The notes under the pieces are model-generated. The model saw only the letters and a program-made list of their open reading frames with translations, had not been told where the DNA came from and searched no databases. The position numbers were made by a program, and so were the translations under genes. A stretch of 64,000 nt of DNA from contig MTSL01000063.1 of the NCBI GenBank assembly GCA_002794465.1, forward strand, positions 1 to 64,000, given 5' to 3'. Positions 39,852 through 49,792 of this stretch are shown in pieces. The stretch is from Paramicrosporidium saccamoebae. Taxonomy: Eukaryota > Rozellomycota. The stretch's first letter is position 1. Every line of letters begins with the position of its first letter.

Positions 39852-41813
39852 ATGAGCGGGGCCCGCCGGTCCCTTGGCACAAATTTCTGTTTTTTGAAAC
39901 CATTTTTCGCGGATATAAAATTGCCCACAAGATATTTGGCAGTTAGATGGGCCACTACGTGTAACTTTGGTGGGTTTGAGCACTGATCGTCCCTAGTCCC
40001 ATTGAGACCATATCAAGAAGATTGCATCCAAGTGTGTCTGGATGAATACGCAAAAGGAGTGCGGCGACAGGCAGTGTCTCTTCCCGTGGGATCTGGAAAG
40101 ACGGTACTTTTTAGCTTGGTTAACTATATTCTCCAGGTTGTCTTTGCCAATCTCATTTCGAGACTACCACAACTAAAGTCGGGAGCAAACAAAGTGCTGG
40201 TCCTTGCACATCGAGAGGAGCTATTGATCCAGGCCCAGCGACAAATACAGAGAGTTGCACCTCATCTAAAAGTTGCAATAGAACGAGGAAGATATTGGAG
40301 CAACCATGAGGATGACGATGTCATTATTGCCAGCGTTCCCACCCTGGGTCGCAGTGACTCTGCTGCCCGTCTCGAGCGATTTGATTTCAAGAGCTTTAAA
40401 GCGATTATTGTTGACGAGGCACACCATTCGGTAGCTGATACTTATTTACGCATTATGCGCCACTTTCGGGTGATCTCTCAGGATGGAAGCAGGCCAGAGT
40501 CAGAAGCATTGGTGTGGGGATGCTCAGCTACATTTCGACGGAACGACGAGCTTGTCCTTGGGTCAGTCTTTGAAAAGATTATTTATCACGTTGACATTGC
40601 TACTTTGATGAATGAGGGGTTTCTATGTAGGGTGGAGACAAAGGAGATTTACACAGATATTGATCTTTGCAAGGTAAAAATGATCCGAGGTGATTTTGAA
40701 ATGAGAGAGCTGTCGCTTGCCATCGATACTCCAGTGCGGAATGAATTGGTGGCAGCCATGTGGGATGAAATTGCCAACAAAAAGAATGCGAAAAAGGCAA
40801 CTATTGTTTTTGCTCTAACCGTGGAGCATGCGCGCAATCTAGCCGCCGCTTTTGGCGAGCTTGGCACTAGAACGGCCCTAATAACCGGCGAGACGAACGA
40901 ATCCACCCGAAAGGCAATTTTGGCCCAATTTTGCGCCGGTGAGATTCCCGTTTTACTGAATTGTGCCGTTTTAACGGAAGGGACTGATCTGCCAATTACC
41001 GATTGCATTGTCATGACAAGACCCACTTGCAACTCGAGTTTGTACATTCAAATGGTGGGGCGAGGCCTGAGAATGCACGACGGAAAACAGTCATGCCTTG
41101 TCTTGGACTTTATCGACAAGATCCGATCCAAAAATCGAAGTCTGATCACTTTTCCGTCACTCTTTGCCGCCAAACAAGAATACGAGACAGGCGAACGAGA
41201 GGGCGATTGTGAGTCAAAGCCCAAGTATAGGCCTGGCGAAGTAGATCCCAGCAAGATTTCGATCAAAGTTCAAAGTAAAAGTTTGCATGAGCAACCTGCG
41301 TCGTCTCCAGGATTTGGTCTTGCCTGGATACTGTTGGATAGCGACCACTTTGCCTTGGCTACTCGTAGTGGAAATTACGTACTTGAGCTTGACCCTGAAA
41401 ATCGTGGGCGCGGGAAATTGCTTAGCGTGGAAAAATGCCGCACTCCGATCCCAAGTCTTCGGAAATCTCGCGTCTATTACGAAACTGAGGCAATTAGCAA
41501 GGAATGGTGCCCAGTTCATGAGATTGTTCCCCAGTTAATAACCCGTCTTGAGGACGAGGGAAACATTGATTCCGTCCGGGTTGATGCATACTGGCGGAGG
41601 ATTGCACCTCTGACTCCAAATCAGAAGAGTCTTTTATTCAAGGTTCTTGTCCAGATTCCGGGAATCGACTCTTCATGTTTGGCGCAAGTGCATTCCTGGT
41701 CTGTTGGGCGGGCATCTGATCTGATTACCAAATACTACTTGCGCTATCGTCTCCTAAAGCGGCCCTTTGAAAATTTCAAAGATTATATATCTGGTGTAGA
41801 AACTTATAAATAG
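39852..41813 (+). CDS. IRC3: Mitochondrial DEAD/H-box-type helicase IRC3
   Basis: Two exons, 39852-39969 and 39997-41813 (27-nt intron), give 644 aa. M-S-G-A-R-R-S-L-G-T at the start is a likely mitochondrial presequence; a longer in-frame start lies at 39789. Superfamily 2 motifs follow: LRPYQEDCI (Q-like), VGSGKT (motif I), DEAHH (II), CSATFRR (III), TEGTDLPI (V), QMVGRGLR (VI). DEAHH, Q-M-V-G-R-G-L-R and the C-terminal domain match IRC3, a branched-DNA helicase of mitochondria. It diver­ges from RPS12 with 146 bp between start codons. Confidence 0.86.
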
Positions 41814-41828
41814 CTTAACAGGGCACGA

Positions 41829-41870
41829 GCCGAGTTGAGTTGAGTTGAGTTGGTTTGAGCGGAGTGGAGT
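41829..41870 (+). repeat. GAGTT pentanucleotide run
   Basis: A short degenerate run of GAGTT/GAGTG units downstream of IRC3. The rest of the spacer to 42066 contains two GGTAAATATCATA copies and nothing else recognisable. Confidence 0.75.
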
Positions 41871-42066
41871 AGATGCCATGTATTAGCAGGGCGGTAAATA
41901 TCATACTTTTGCGTATCAGAAAACTGGGGTAAATATCATATATTGAAAGGGTGGGTATATGTCATGTAATCATAAGTAGCCGGACTGTCTAGTCATGCTA
42001 TTATATAAATAATCAAGACAAGTGCCATACTAATCTATAAAATCGTTGGTGCAGTTTGGTTGGTCA

Positions 42067-43910
42067 ATGGGACTACTAGTCCTTGTTGGATGTTGGATTG
42101 TCGCCTCTATTGTAGTTGCAAAATTGCTGCAGAGATATCGAAATCCAAGGACAACACATGGATTGATTCTTTTTGTCGTCTTTTTGTGTTGGCTATTCCC
42201 CTTTTCGATAACATTTCTGCTACCAATTGACGTGTCATCGACCCGCTATGAGCAATGTCTGGTAGATAATCCTGTGGGTGAGTGTGTTCAGTCTTGGTTG
42301 TACGTCCCCCCCGCACCTCGTCGGGCCAGCTGGCTGGTTGTTTATTGGAGCACATTTGTTCTCTCATGGTATCCTTATCCAACTTGGTTATCATCTCTAG
42401 GATGTTTGTCCCGTTCCTGCAAGGATACGTGGTTGCAGGAGAGTTTGACATGCTTGGAAAGGCTTGGTATTCTCTCCGTCTAAATCTACTATTCTACGGC
42501 GCCATGGTTTCCTTCTTGTCCGTGCTGGTGCTTTATCTGGTTTTTCTCACAACAATAACCACTTGGGAGGGGATCGGAGCATTCCTGATGGCGCTGTCCA
42601 ACGCAATCGGTCTATTGGCGGTTCTTTTCTTCCTTGGACACGGTCTCATTCGTATTCCTCGCAGATTATGGCACGCCAGCGACTTTAAGAGACAGCTGAG
42701 AAAGTTGGAAGCCCGTGCCCTTGCAACAAAGGAGAATCTTCAGGACGCAGACGATGAACTGGCAACTTTGACAAGAGATGTCCAGGCCCTGCCTTATCGA
42801 ACTCGCCACCATCCAGAATTGCAGCCATATGTCGACGAGTTGTTGGCTACGGCTCCGGTGCCTTCCGACGATGAATTGCTCTATCCTCGGCGTTCCTCAA
42901 ATCCTGATCAACCACGCTCTTCTATAGACCTGCACCAATTAGAACAATTGAATTATCAAATCCGTGAAGCCATCAGCCGCAGAGACCGATTAACTTGGGA
43001 GTGGAGGGATCTGCTTGAGAACGCATGGTACTGGCAAGATGTTCAAAGCAACCTTGCTGCTGGTCAAGGCCTCGGCTGGCGCTCCAGTGTAGAACCTCCA
43101 ATACGTTCCGTTTGGCGCAGGAAATTTTGTTGGTGGTGGAGAGTGCATTTTTGCTCATTAACGCTGCGTTTTCTAAGCATCTGCTGCATCATTTTATCCT
43201 TTGCCGTGTTTTGGTCAGAGGTTACTTTGGCTTTTACAAACGCAGATCTTTCTCTGGTCCGGCCTCTGATCGGCCTCAGATTAGGGGCTGTCGAGACACT
43301 GACTGGCGCCCTGCTGATTTATTTGGTTCTATGTACATACAGCTCCTTCCTCAAGCTGCGAGTTCTCTCCTACTTTCATCTTGTTCCTGGCCAGCATACC
43401 GATGAAAAGAGTCTCCTTTTCTTTGCGGCATACATTACCCGTCTGACATTTCCTTTGGGATATAATTATGTCACCTTGGTTGATCGAGCCCTCAACACGG
43501 AGTTTGCAAAGGTCATGGGGACTATGAACCTCGTTCCGCTCCTCGGAGGCTATTTTAATCTCTACGTTCCCCTCTCCCTCTCCATAATTTGTCTATTTAC
43601 AATTGTAAAGTCCAATCGCTCTGGCCACGAGTCGAGACATGATAATAATGACGGGAGAGAGATGATATCTCAGGCTAGGAGAATGGAGGAACGCGAGAAT
43701 CATGCACGCATTCGTCTCTACTCTTCAAATATATCAAGCTGGAGACAGAGCCGGTATGCCTCTTCCTTCCCCGTTGATAGCGTCGGTGTGCCTCGAAGAG
43801 AAGATCGATCGGGTAGTCCTCACGATGAGATTGGCCACCTAAGCAGCCCTCACAGCAGTAAAAGTCCGTCGCCCCGTGCCTCTGCTTCAAACAGTTGGAT
43901 GCGCACATAG
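42067..43910 (+). CDS. LMBR1/LMBRD2-like multi-pass membrane protein
   Basis: Two exons, 42067-42368 and 42401-43910 (32-nt intron inside a W codon), give 603 aa. Four or five N-terminal membrane spans are followed by a long cytosolic coiled coil (FKRQLRKLEARALATKENL; residues about 210-330). A second set of spans and a serine-rich basic tail come last. WSTFVLSWMFVPFLQGYVVAGEF and the later AAYITRLTFPLGYNY-VTL are conserved in LMBRD2. Family proteins act at the plasma membrane in signalling or trafficking; the ligand is unknown. The start at 42067 is the first ATG in frame. Confidence 0.85.
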
Positions 43911-44095
43911 AGCCCTTTGCTTATAAAGTCGTTTGTGATTGATAAATAATATAGTGGAGTATGGGTCAAGAATAAAGGTTATATTGCGAGAGATTACATT
44001 TATGGATCTCAATCCCTCGGCCCCATAATAAATCACAGTGGGCTCTTGGTAACTAATATATGGATCAATGATCTCTATTACAACCCCCCCCCCCC

Positions 44096-44243
44096 NNNNN
44101 NNNNNNNNNNNNNNNNNNNNNNNNNNNNNNNNNNNNNNNNNNNNNNNNNNNNNNNNNNNNNNNNNNNNNNNNNNNNNNNNNNNNNNNNNNNNNNNNNNNN
44201 NNNNNNNNNNNNNNNNNNNNNNNNNNNNNNNNNNNNNNNNNNN
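44096..44243. other. Assembly gap (148 N) between C and G homopolymers
   Basis: The gap is preceded by a run of C and followed by GGGG. It lies in the spacer between LMBRD2-like and the STM1-like gene, so no coding sequence need be lost. The spacer 43911-44316 otherwise shows nothing recognisable. Confidence 0.97.
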
Positions 44244-44316
44244 GGGGCAAAGTTTGGCAAGTGACCAATAAGAGGGCTCACTGTACCTGACTCCTCCAAT
44301 CGACATTTTAACCGTG

Positions 44317-45039
44317 ATGAACCGCTTCCATCTGTTGTCTCTCGAAGAGGAGGAAACCTCTGCGCCGACTGCGCCCATTCAGACCACCAAGGATAACAAG
44401 GATACCAACAAAGGTGCCAAGACTCAGGACGCTACTGTGAAAAAGGGCGGCAAGGCGCCGGCTCGCATGGAGCGCCGCTCTCGAGGCGTCTCCAAGGGCG
44501 AGGGACAAAAGCACCAGACTGTTGGAAAGGGTTCCTGGGGACGTCATACCGATGGCGCTTTGCCCGAGGAGGGTGCTGCCGTTGCTGATGAGGCCACCAA
44601 TGATGAGACTGCTGAGCCTCCCAAGCCCGCTTACAAGACTGTGAAGCAATATCTTGCTGAGCAGGAACAGCACCAAAAGCGTCTCTCTCAGCTCCCCCAA
44701 TTGAATGTTCGTCATGCCAATGAGGGTGTTGAGATGGAAGATATGGAAGTTGTCCGGAAAGAAGCCGTAGCTGGTAATGCCGCGACCAAGAAGACCACCA
44801 ATCTTAAAGAACCTGTAAAGAAGACTCTTTCTCTGCAAGAGCTTAACAAGGTGCTACCTCCTGCGGAGCGTCGCCCTCGTGAGCAGCAGGAATCTCGTGG
44901 CGAGCGTCGCGAAGAGAATGACCGTCGTCCTCGCCAGAATGACGATCGTCGTGCCTCTCAAAAGACTCGAGATGCTCCCGCTAAGGCATCTGTCAAAATT
45001 GATCTGAGTGATAAAACTGCTTTCCCCTCTCTTGCCTAA
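44317..45039 (+). CDS. STM1/SERBP1 (HABP4_PAI-RBP1) family ribosome-associated protein
   Basis: A single exon; the ATG at 44317 gives 240 aa. The protein is highly charged and disordered. Family marks are R-R-S-R-G-V-S-K-G near residue 50, H-Q-T-V-G-K-G-S-W-G near 65, K-T-V-K-Q-Y-L-A-E-Q near 107, RGG-like R-G-E-R-R-E repeats near the end, and the terminal F-P-S-L-A. Stm1 and SERBP1 clamp idle 80S ribosomes by threading the mRNA channel. AATAAA follows the stop directly. Confidence 0.85.
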   Translation: MNRFHLLSLEEEETSAPTAPIQTTKDNKDTNKGAKTQDATVKKGGKAPARMERRSRGVSKGEGQKHQTVGKGSWGRHTDGALPEEGAAVADEATNDETAEPPKPAYKTVKQYLAEQEQHQKRLSQLPQLNVRHANEGVEMEDMEVVRKEAVAGNAATKKTTNLKEPVKKTLSLQELNKVLPPAERRPREQQESRGERREENDRRPRQNDDRRASQKTRDAPAKASVKIDLSDKTAFPSLA

Positions 45040-45287
45040 GCAATAAACATCATAGATCCAAGCAAATCGACTGTCTGAGATCCGTGTCCTTAGTAATTTG
45101 AGACCGTTTGATTAGAAGTGATTTATAATCCTGCCAATAGTGATAATAAGCGGCAGTGGTTAGAGTGACATTCTTTGCATTCCGCACCTCTAACTTTTCT
45201 CTTCATGATTAGTACGGAACTTGTCTATCACTTTACATATATACGGGCTAGAAATGGGAAATCTTCATTTCCAAGCTCATCACATTA

Positions 45288-45470
45288 TTGCGTAGTGGGG
45301 ATAATACCACAGACGGGAAGGGGGGCTTGTTCACTGCTAATCCTAGAATAGTATGGATACACATCTCACTGTCCTCAAATACCCAGCAACTAATCAACTC
45401 TCTGCCTCTACGTCACATAACCAACTAAGCAATCCTCTGCCTCTACGCCACAACATGAACCCAAGGGGGG
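45288..45470 (-). repeat. Dispersed intergenic repeat, copy D (inverted)
   Basis: Read in reverse complement it follows the order of copy C: GATTGATT/TTGGTTATGTGACGTAGAGG blocks, ATTTGAGGACAGTGAGATGTGTATCCATACTA, AGCAGTGAACAA, and CACTACGCAAT at the far end. It fills much of the 474-bp spacer between the STM1-like gene and SWD1. Confidence 0.75.
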
Positions 45471-45513
45471 TGGGTATGTCCTTGTTCCGTGACTAGACAA
45501 TGTACATCGATGT

Positions 45514-46799
45514 TTATGACTTTAAAGCATTTACAACCAGCTTGACATTCTCGATAACAAGTGCGGTTGGATCCTTGGAAATAACGTTGATAAATGACTC
45601 TTCATCCTGGCTCTTGGATTTACGGGTCATGTTCAGCTCCTCTTCGACAGTCTAGTAAGGGTAAATATATACAATGACGGAATACCATGTCGAATTCATT
45701 CTCCCTCTCAACATACTCTACATTTTCTTCAATCTCTTCCAATCCAGGGACTAAAGCACTCCACTTGACAGGGTATTCCGGGACCCAGCGATAAAGAGCT
45801 CCGTAAGAGGTGCCAGTGATAATGCTAGGACCTTTGGGGTTCCACGCAGCCAAAATAAGATCTTCCTTTGGGCCTTGTAGCATTTTAACAAGTGTTCCAC
45901 TATTAGAGTCCCACATGTAGATCAAGTGTTCTCCTGGGGTACAGAAAGAGCCCCAAATAAGCTCTCCATCGTGGCTGAAGCCACAGATATTCCAAAGCCA
46001 TCTGTTTACTGCATCTTGTAGCTTGTGTCGAGGCTCGATCCGAATGGTGTCATTATCGTGCAACAAGTTTGCAACACGAATGGTCTTGTCCTTAAGGACA
46101 AAAGAAATTTGCTTTTGCATAGGATGAATGGCTACTCGTTGAACTACACAATTCGTTCCAAAATCAGCACCTCCTTCTAATAACATGTCCTGTCGTGTGT
46201 GCAGGTTGACGACAATCAAGAGATCTTTGGAGAGGCCCAAGTATAACACTCCACTCTCGTGGAAGGCAGAGCAGGTTACATTAACGTCCGTGGTGGGAGC
46301 GCGAATTACATTCGGAGTACCAGCATTCACATCAAAAAGTATTACCAATCCCGATCGGAACACTATGAGGCACGAATCAATCTTGTTGTATGGATGAATG
46401 TCAACAAGTACATCATCTTTGGGAGCGTCAACAACCGACTCGGACCGCAGCATGCCGGATGTAACGTCAAAGCTGTACAACTTGAACTCGCTAGTGGCTA
46501 CTAATAGTTGGTGCCCCCAGACAAAACTAACGATCCGACCGGTAATTCCCACATTATTGAAACAGAGTGCAATGCCACCAGTAACCAAGTCCCAAACACA
46601 GACCTGTAGGTGGGCTTTGTGAACAGAACAGCTGGCCAGGTAGGCACCGCTTGGACTAAACGCAACCTGTGTGACACGTCCTGCAATCCCATCCTCGTTT
46701 AATAAAGAGTCTACTAGCTGTGGTGACTTTAGGTTGAATGGGTCTATTGTCAGTCAATAACAGGACGCCCATACCAATCAACTCGACATTCTGAAACAT
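45514..46799 (-). CDS. COMPASS WD40 subunit SWD1 (RBBP5)
   Basis: Three minus-strand exons, 46775-46799, 45686-46743 and 45514-45651 (introns 31 and 34 nt), give 406 aa. The start M-F-Q-N-V-E-L-I-D-P-F-N-L and the WD40 propeller are followed by the diagnostic W-S-A-L-V-P-G-L-E-E-I-E-E-N-V-E-Y-V-E-R-E-N-E-F-D. That segment docks the SET domain and the Ash2-Dpy30 module. The protein is a core subunit of the histone H3K4 methyltransferase complex. Together with the FYR protein at 16 kb it shows that chromatin methylation systems are kept. Confidence 0.9.
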
Positions 46800-46805
46800 G
46801 TGCTG

Positions 46806-46890
46806 CGTGATGAGAGTATTACCACGGTATCAATATATTTTTAAATGGGCGACAGGGGGCTGTTCATTACCAACTGGTATTAAAGAGGCA
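46806..46890 (+). repeat. Dispersed intergenic repeat, 5' fragment E
   Basis: This fragment matches the beginning of copy C: GAGTATTACCACGGTATCAATATA, then AAATGGGCGACAGGG, then ATTACCAACTGGTAT. It directly abuts the SWD1 start codon on the other strand. The rest of the family sequence is absent here. Confidence 0.6.
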
Positions 46891-47018
46891 CTATTTTTAA
46901 ACATTGGACAAACATACCCAGCACCACAGCTAAACATTCCACTACTTTACATGTATATAAATTCATGTTCTACGTCTATAGATGCAACATGTAATTACTA
47001 GACCCATTATCACACTAG

Positions 47019-47090
47019 GGGCTGATAGCTCAGCGGTAGAGCATTTGACTGCAGATCAAGAGGTCACCGGTTCAAATCCGGTTCGGCCCT
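47019..47090 (+). tRNA. tRNA-Cys (GCA)
   Basis: The 72-nt cloverleaf is complete. The acceptor stem GGGCTGA pairs with TCGGCCC (one G.U). The D arm is GCTC..GAGC. The anticodon stem TTTGA/TCAAG carries loop CTGCAGA with anticodon GCA. The T arm is ACCGG-TTCAAAT-CCGGT. The discriminator is T. A/B boxes are intact, there is no intron, and CCA is not encoded. Confidence 0.96.
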
Positions 47091-47091
47091 G

Positions 47092-47096
47092 TTTTT
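47092..47096 (+). terminator. RNA polymerase III T5 terminator
   Basis: TTTTT begins 2 nt after the tRNA-Cys discriminator base. Confidence 0.85.
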
Positions 47097-47233
47097 GGCT
47101 AATTGCACAACATTCATGAAACCCGATATGATAAATTACGTTACCATAAATGGACTAATTAGTGGCTGATTCTAGTAAGAGAGGCGTAATAGCCAGTAGC
47201 ATATTTATACCTTTCGCGGGCGTGGCACAGACT

Positions 47234-48400
47234 ATGCATTTTTGTGGATACGCTGGCGTTCTCTTGTCGCTGGCAGGCGTAGCCCTTTCGGCACTGAATT
47301 ACAAACCGATCAGCGGGTTTACTAAGAACAGAAACCATTTCTATGAACACGAAAAGACGATTGCCCGTTCAGAGAACAGCAAAATTCCCAGTATTGGAGG
47401 TGATAATATTCGAGTGGCGCATTTTGACACTCACTGGCATGGACTTTCCATAGAAGAATACGTTCAGGTCGCCAACGAGATAAAGGCCGATGTACTCGTT
47501 GCTCGCGGTGTTCCCGAGAAGCAAGGCAACTCGTATGTTGTCAGAGAGCGTCTTGCTAATCATGGCTTTGACCGAAGCAGCGTAATCCACGAGCCGATGG
47601 CGTCCTTGACTAGCGGCATGTTGGTTGGAGTTCGCAACGGAATTACTGTCAGCTCTTCTTCACCGATTATTGTTGAAAGGCGCATCGCTGCTATTGAGGT
47701 CACTCTAAATCTAACGCCAACCGAGAAAATGCTACTGGTTGTGCTCATGCTGGACGCATTTGACAGCGAGACTCGCCTGCGACAGCTGGCTACCATACAG
47801 AGTCGTCTCTCCTCCTATGAACGTCAGTCTCCAAAGTACATGATTTTGGGTGGGTTCCACAATGCCATCTCTCATTCATCTCAAGAGATGCGTGCAATTA
47901 ATAATCCCACTGGCATCATTTCCAATGCATTCACTGTCTTGGGCCGTCCATCTCCGTCCTACACTAGCTGGCTTGGCGTATTCTCCGACACGGCCTTAGT
48001 CTCTCATCCTCTCAAGCCAGTGCTGCGTGGAATCAATGTCTGGCATACGGATCGTGCCGACTGTCTGCCTATTGTTATTGACCTTGCCGTTTCCCGTCTG
48101 GGAGGGGGAGGGGGCCGATTAATGACAGCAGGGCCTGAAGAGTCGCGATACGAGGGGATCAGAGACCGCGTATTTAGCTGGAATTGGAGGGTGCTGGCTT
48201 GCGGCTTTGGAACTACCGCAGTCATTTTGCTTGTAGCAATTGCCTTTATTTCATATTACCGTCGCGATCGTAGCGAGAAGGGACGAAAGATCCAACAGGG
48301 GGGTGCAGGAACATTCTCTGACAATGACTTGAAAATGGCCCGAACCCACCCATCGATGGAGCAAGGACAGCATCATGGGGAGAAGGATGAAAAACAATAG
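47234..48400 (+). CDS. Two-pass membrane protein with a decayed endonuclease/phosphatase-like domain
   Basis: The frame is open from 47162, but the first ATG is at 47234, giving 388 aa. An upstream exon is possible. A hydrophobic segment at residues about 5-20 (GYAGVLLSLAGVALSAL) and another near 330-350 (GFGTTAVILLVAIAFI) bracket a soluble domain. Its order of motifs recalls the EEP (exonuclease-endonuclease-phosphatase) fold: I-R-V-A-H-F-D-T-H, I-L-G-G-F-H-N, P-S-Y-T-S-W, and R-A-D-C-L-P-I-V-I-D-L. The catalytic residues of that family, G-D-F-N and S-D-H, are changed, so enzyme activity is doubtful. The C-terminal tail is basic and cytosolic by charge. The EEP assignment is inference. Confidence 0.55.
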   Translation: MHFCGYAGVLLSLAGVALSALNYKPISGFTKNRNHFYEHEKTIARSENSKIPSIGGDNIRVAHFDTHWHGLSIEEYVQVANEIKADVLVARGVPEKQGNSYVVRERLANHGFDRSSVIHEPMASLTSGMLVGVRNGITVSSSSPIIVERRIAAIEVTLNLTPTEKMLLVVLMLDAFDSETRLRQLATIQSRLSSYERQSPKYMILGGFHNAISHSSQEMRAINNPTGIISNAFTVLGRPSPSYTSWLGVFSDTALVSHPLKPVLRGINVWHTDRADCLPIVIDLAVSRLGGGGGRLMTAGPEESRYEGIRDRVFSWNWRVLACGFGTTAVILLVAIAFISYYRRDRSEKGRKIQQGGAGTFSDNDLKMARTHPSMEQGQHHGEKDEKQ

Positions 48401-48480
48401 GCAATCAGCAGTGCTTCGAGTCATAGCATTAATTTCCATGTAATAAATCAAACAAACAAAAATGCGCATATTCCGTTTCC

Positions 48481-49176
48481 ATGCAGGCCGAGATTGTGGT
48501 TCCCGAGGATGCCATTATTAGCTTGATTCGCCTGGCTTTGGCGTGTGAAGTGTCAAAGAAGCCGATTCGAAGGGAAGACATTCAAAATTTAATATTGGGC
48601 GAAAATGGTGGCCGTCTACTCCGGCCTCTGCTCGTTAAGGCAAACGAACGCCTTGCCAAGGATTTTGGAATGCAACTTGTTCCTCTTCCGACTATTGCTC
48701 GTGCCCTCAGCACCCTCACTATTGCTGGACGTCGTGCTGCCACAAAAAAAGCGGAGCCCTCCCAAAACCCCACTGCATCGACAAGCTACTGTTTAATAGC
48801 GTGTCCAGAGAGGAAGCGTGGATACCATCGCCAGCCTGATCAACTTGGTCTGCTGACCTTGATACTGGTGCTTATCCATCTTTCTGGTGGTGAAATGGAA
48901 GAATCACAGCTGCTTGAAAGCCTCAATAGCTGGTCAGCTGGCCGGTATTTCTCTTGTGTGCAGGATGGCTTTGCCGAGTTCAAGAGGCAAAAATACTTGA
49001 CTTCTGGAAAGAAGAGTGACGACCAAAACGTTACAGTTTATTCGGCGGGACCGAGGGCCCAAGTTGAGTTTCCACCTCGGGCACTGGTCGACTTTATAAT
49101 GGGTCTAGGATCTCTCATGAACCAAGCTAATCAGTTGAAAGAGCGACTTGAAGCAACATTTAGAATTCCACAATAA
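48481..49176 (+). CDS. SMC5/6 complex subunit NSE3 (MAGE domain)
   Basis: A single exon of 231 aa. Two winged-helix halves of a MAGE homology domain are visible: SKKPIRREDIQNLIL and LLRPLLVKANERLAKDFGMQLV, then GLLTLILVLIHLSGGEMEESQLLESL and FAEFKRQKYLTS. A single MAGE protein without extensions is the NSE3 form of fungi and protists. It pairs with the RING protein Nse1 in the SMC5/6 DNA-repair complex. Confidence 0.88.
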   Translation: MQAEIVVPEDAIISLIRLALACEVSKKPIRREDIQNLILGENGGRLLRPLLVKANERLAKDFGMQLVPLPTIARALSTLTIAGRRAATKKAEPSQNPTASTSYCLIACPERKRGYHRQPDQLGLLTLILVLIHLSGGEMEESQLLESLNSWSAGRYFSCVQDGFAEFKRQKYLTSGKKSDDQNVTVYSAGPRAQVEFPPRALVDFIMGLGSLMNQANQLKERLEATFRIPQ

Positions 49177-49244
49177 AGCTGCGGTTTTGTAAACTGAGGT
49201 GGGGGGGGGGTTAATCTGTAGCGTAGATCTTTCGTAGTAGGTAC

Positions 49245-49460
49245 CGAGCGGTCTTGATCGTAGATGTGATATTGTGACGTAGAGACAGAGGATTGATTAG
49301 TTGACTATGTGACGTAAGGGCAGAAGGTTGATTAGTTGGGTATTTGTGTACTAAAGTGGATCGCTTTGCTGTGATATTGTGACATAGAGGAGTGATTAGT
49401 TGGGTATTTGAGGACAGTGATATGTGTATCCATACTATTCTAGGATTAGCAGTAAACAAA
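49245..49460 (+). repeat. Dispersed intergenic repeat, copy F
   Basis: This copy runs in the same order and orientation as copy C: GTGACGTAGAG, AGGATTGATTAGTTGACTATGTGACGTA, GTTGGGTATTTG, ATTTGAGGACAGTGATATGTGTATCCATACTA, AGCAGTAAACAAA. A G-run at 49200-49210 lies at its 5' side, as at 4386 near copy B. Confidence 0.75.
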
Positions 49461-49632
49461 TATAGTACTCAAGATCCGCAGATACATTCTTCTAGGTTAT
49501 ATTTTACGGATTGAAACCCCACGATCATGGCTTTCAACCTATCGCAGATGATTTTATTTGTCAAGTGAGGCCCAAGAGGGCAAGGAAGGGAATTGAACGA
49601 AATGAGAATGGGAAAAGGATGAAAGATTTGGT

Positions 49633-49750
49633 ACAAAGAGTAATCGAATGGCTGATACAAAGAGTGACCGAATGGCTGATACAAAGAGTGACCGAATGGC
49701 TGATACAAAGAGTGATCGAATGGTTGATACAAAGGGAAATCATTGATACA
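49633..49750 (+). repeat. 24-bp minisatellite coding for an 8-residue repeat
   Basis: Units start at 49633, 49657, 49681, 49705 and (partial) 49729. Each is close to ACAAAGAGTGACCGAATGGCTGAT. On the plus strand an open frame at 49511-49861 reads the units as Q-R-V-T-E-W-L-I. That frame overlaps the CDC20 3' end in antisense. No start context, splice pattern or homologue supports it as a gene. The spacer 49177-49792 holds copy F, this repeat and nothing else. Confidence 0.85.
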
Positions 49751-49792
49751 AACCAAACGGCTGATATAAATCATCAACCAGTTGGTACAGAA

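Noticed and set aside
44046-44378. ORFs spanning the run of N
   Set aside because: They exist only because N codons are read as open.
49633-49750. CRISPR-like direct repeats
   Set aside because: The units are contiguous with no spacers, and the window is eukaryotic.
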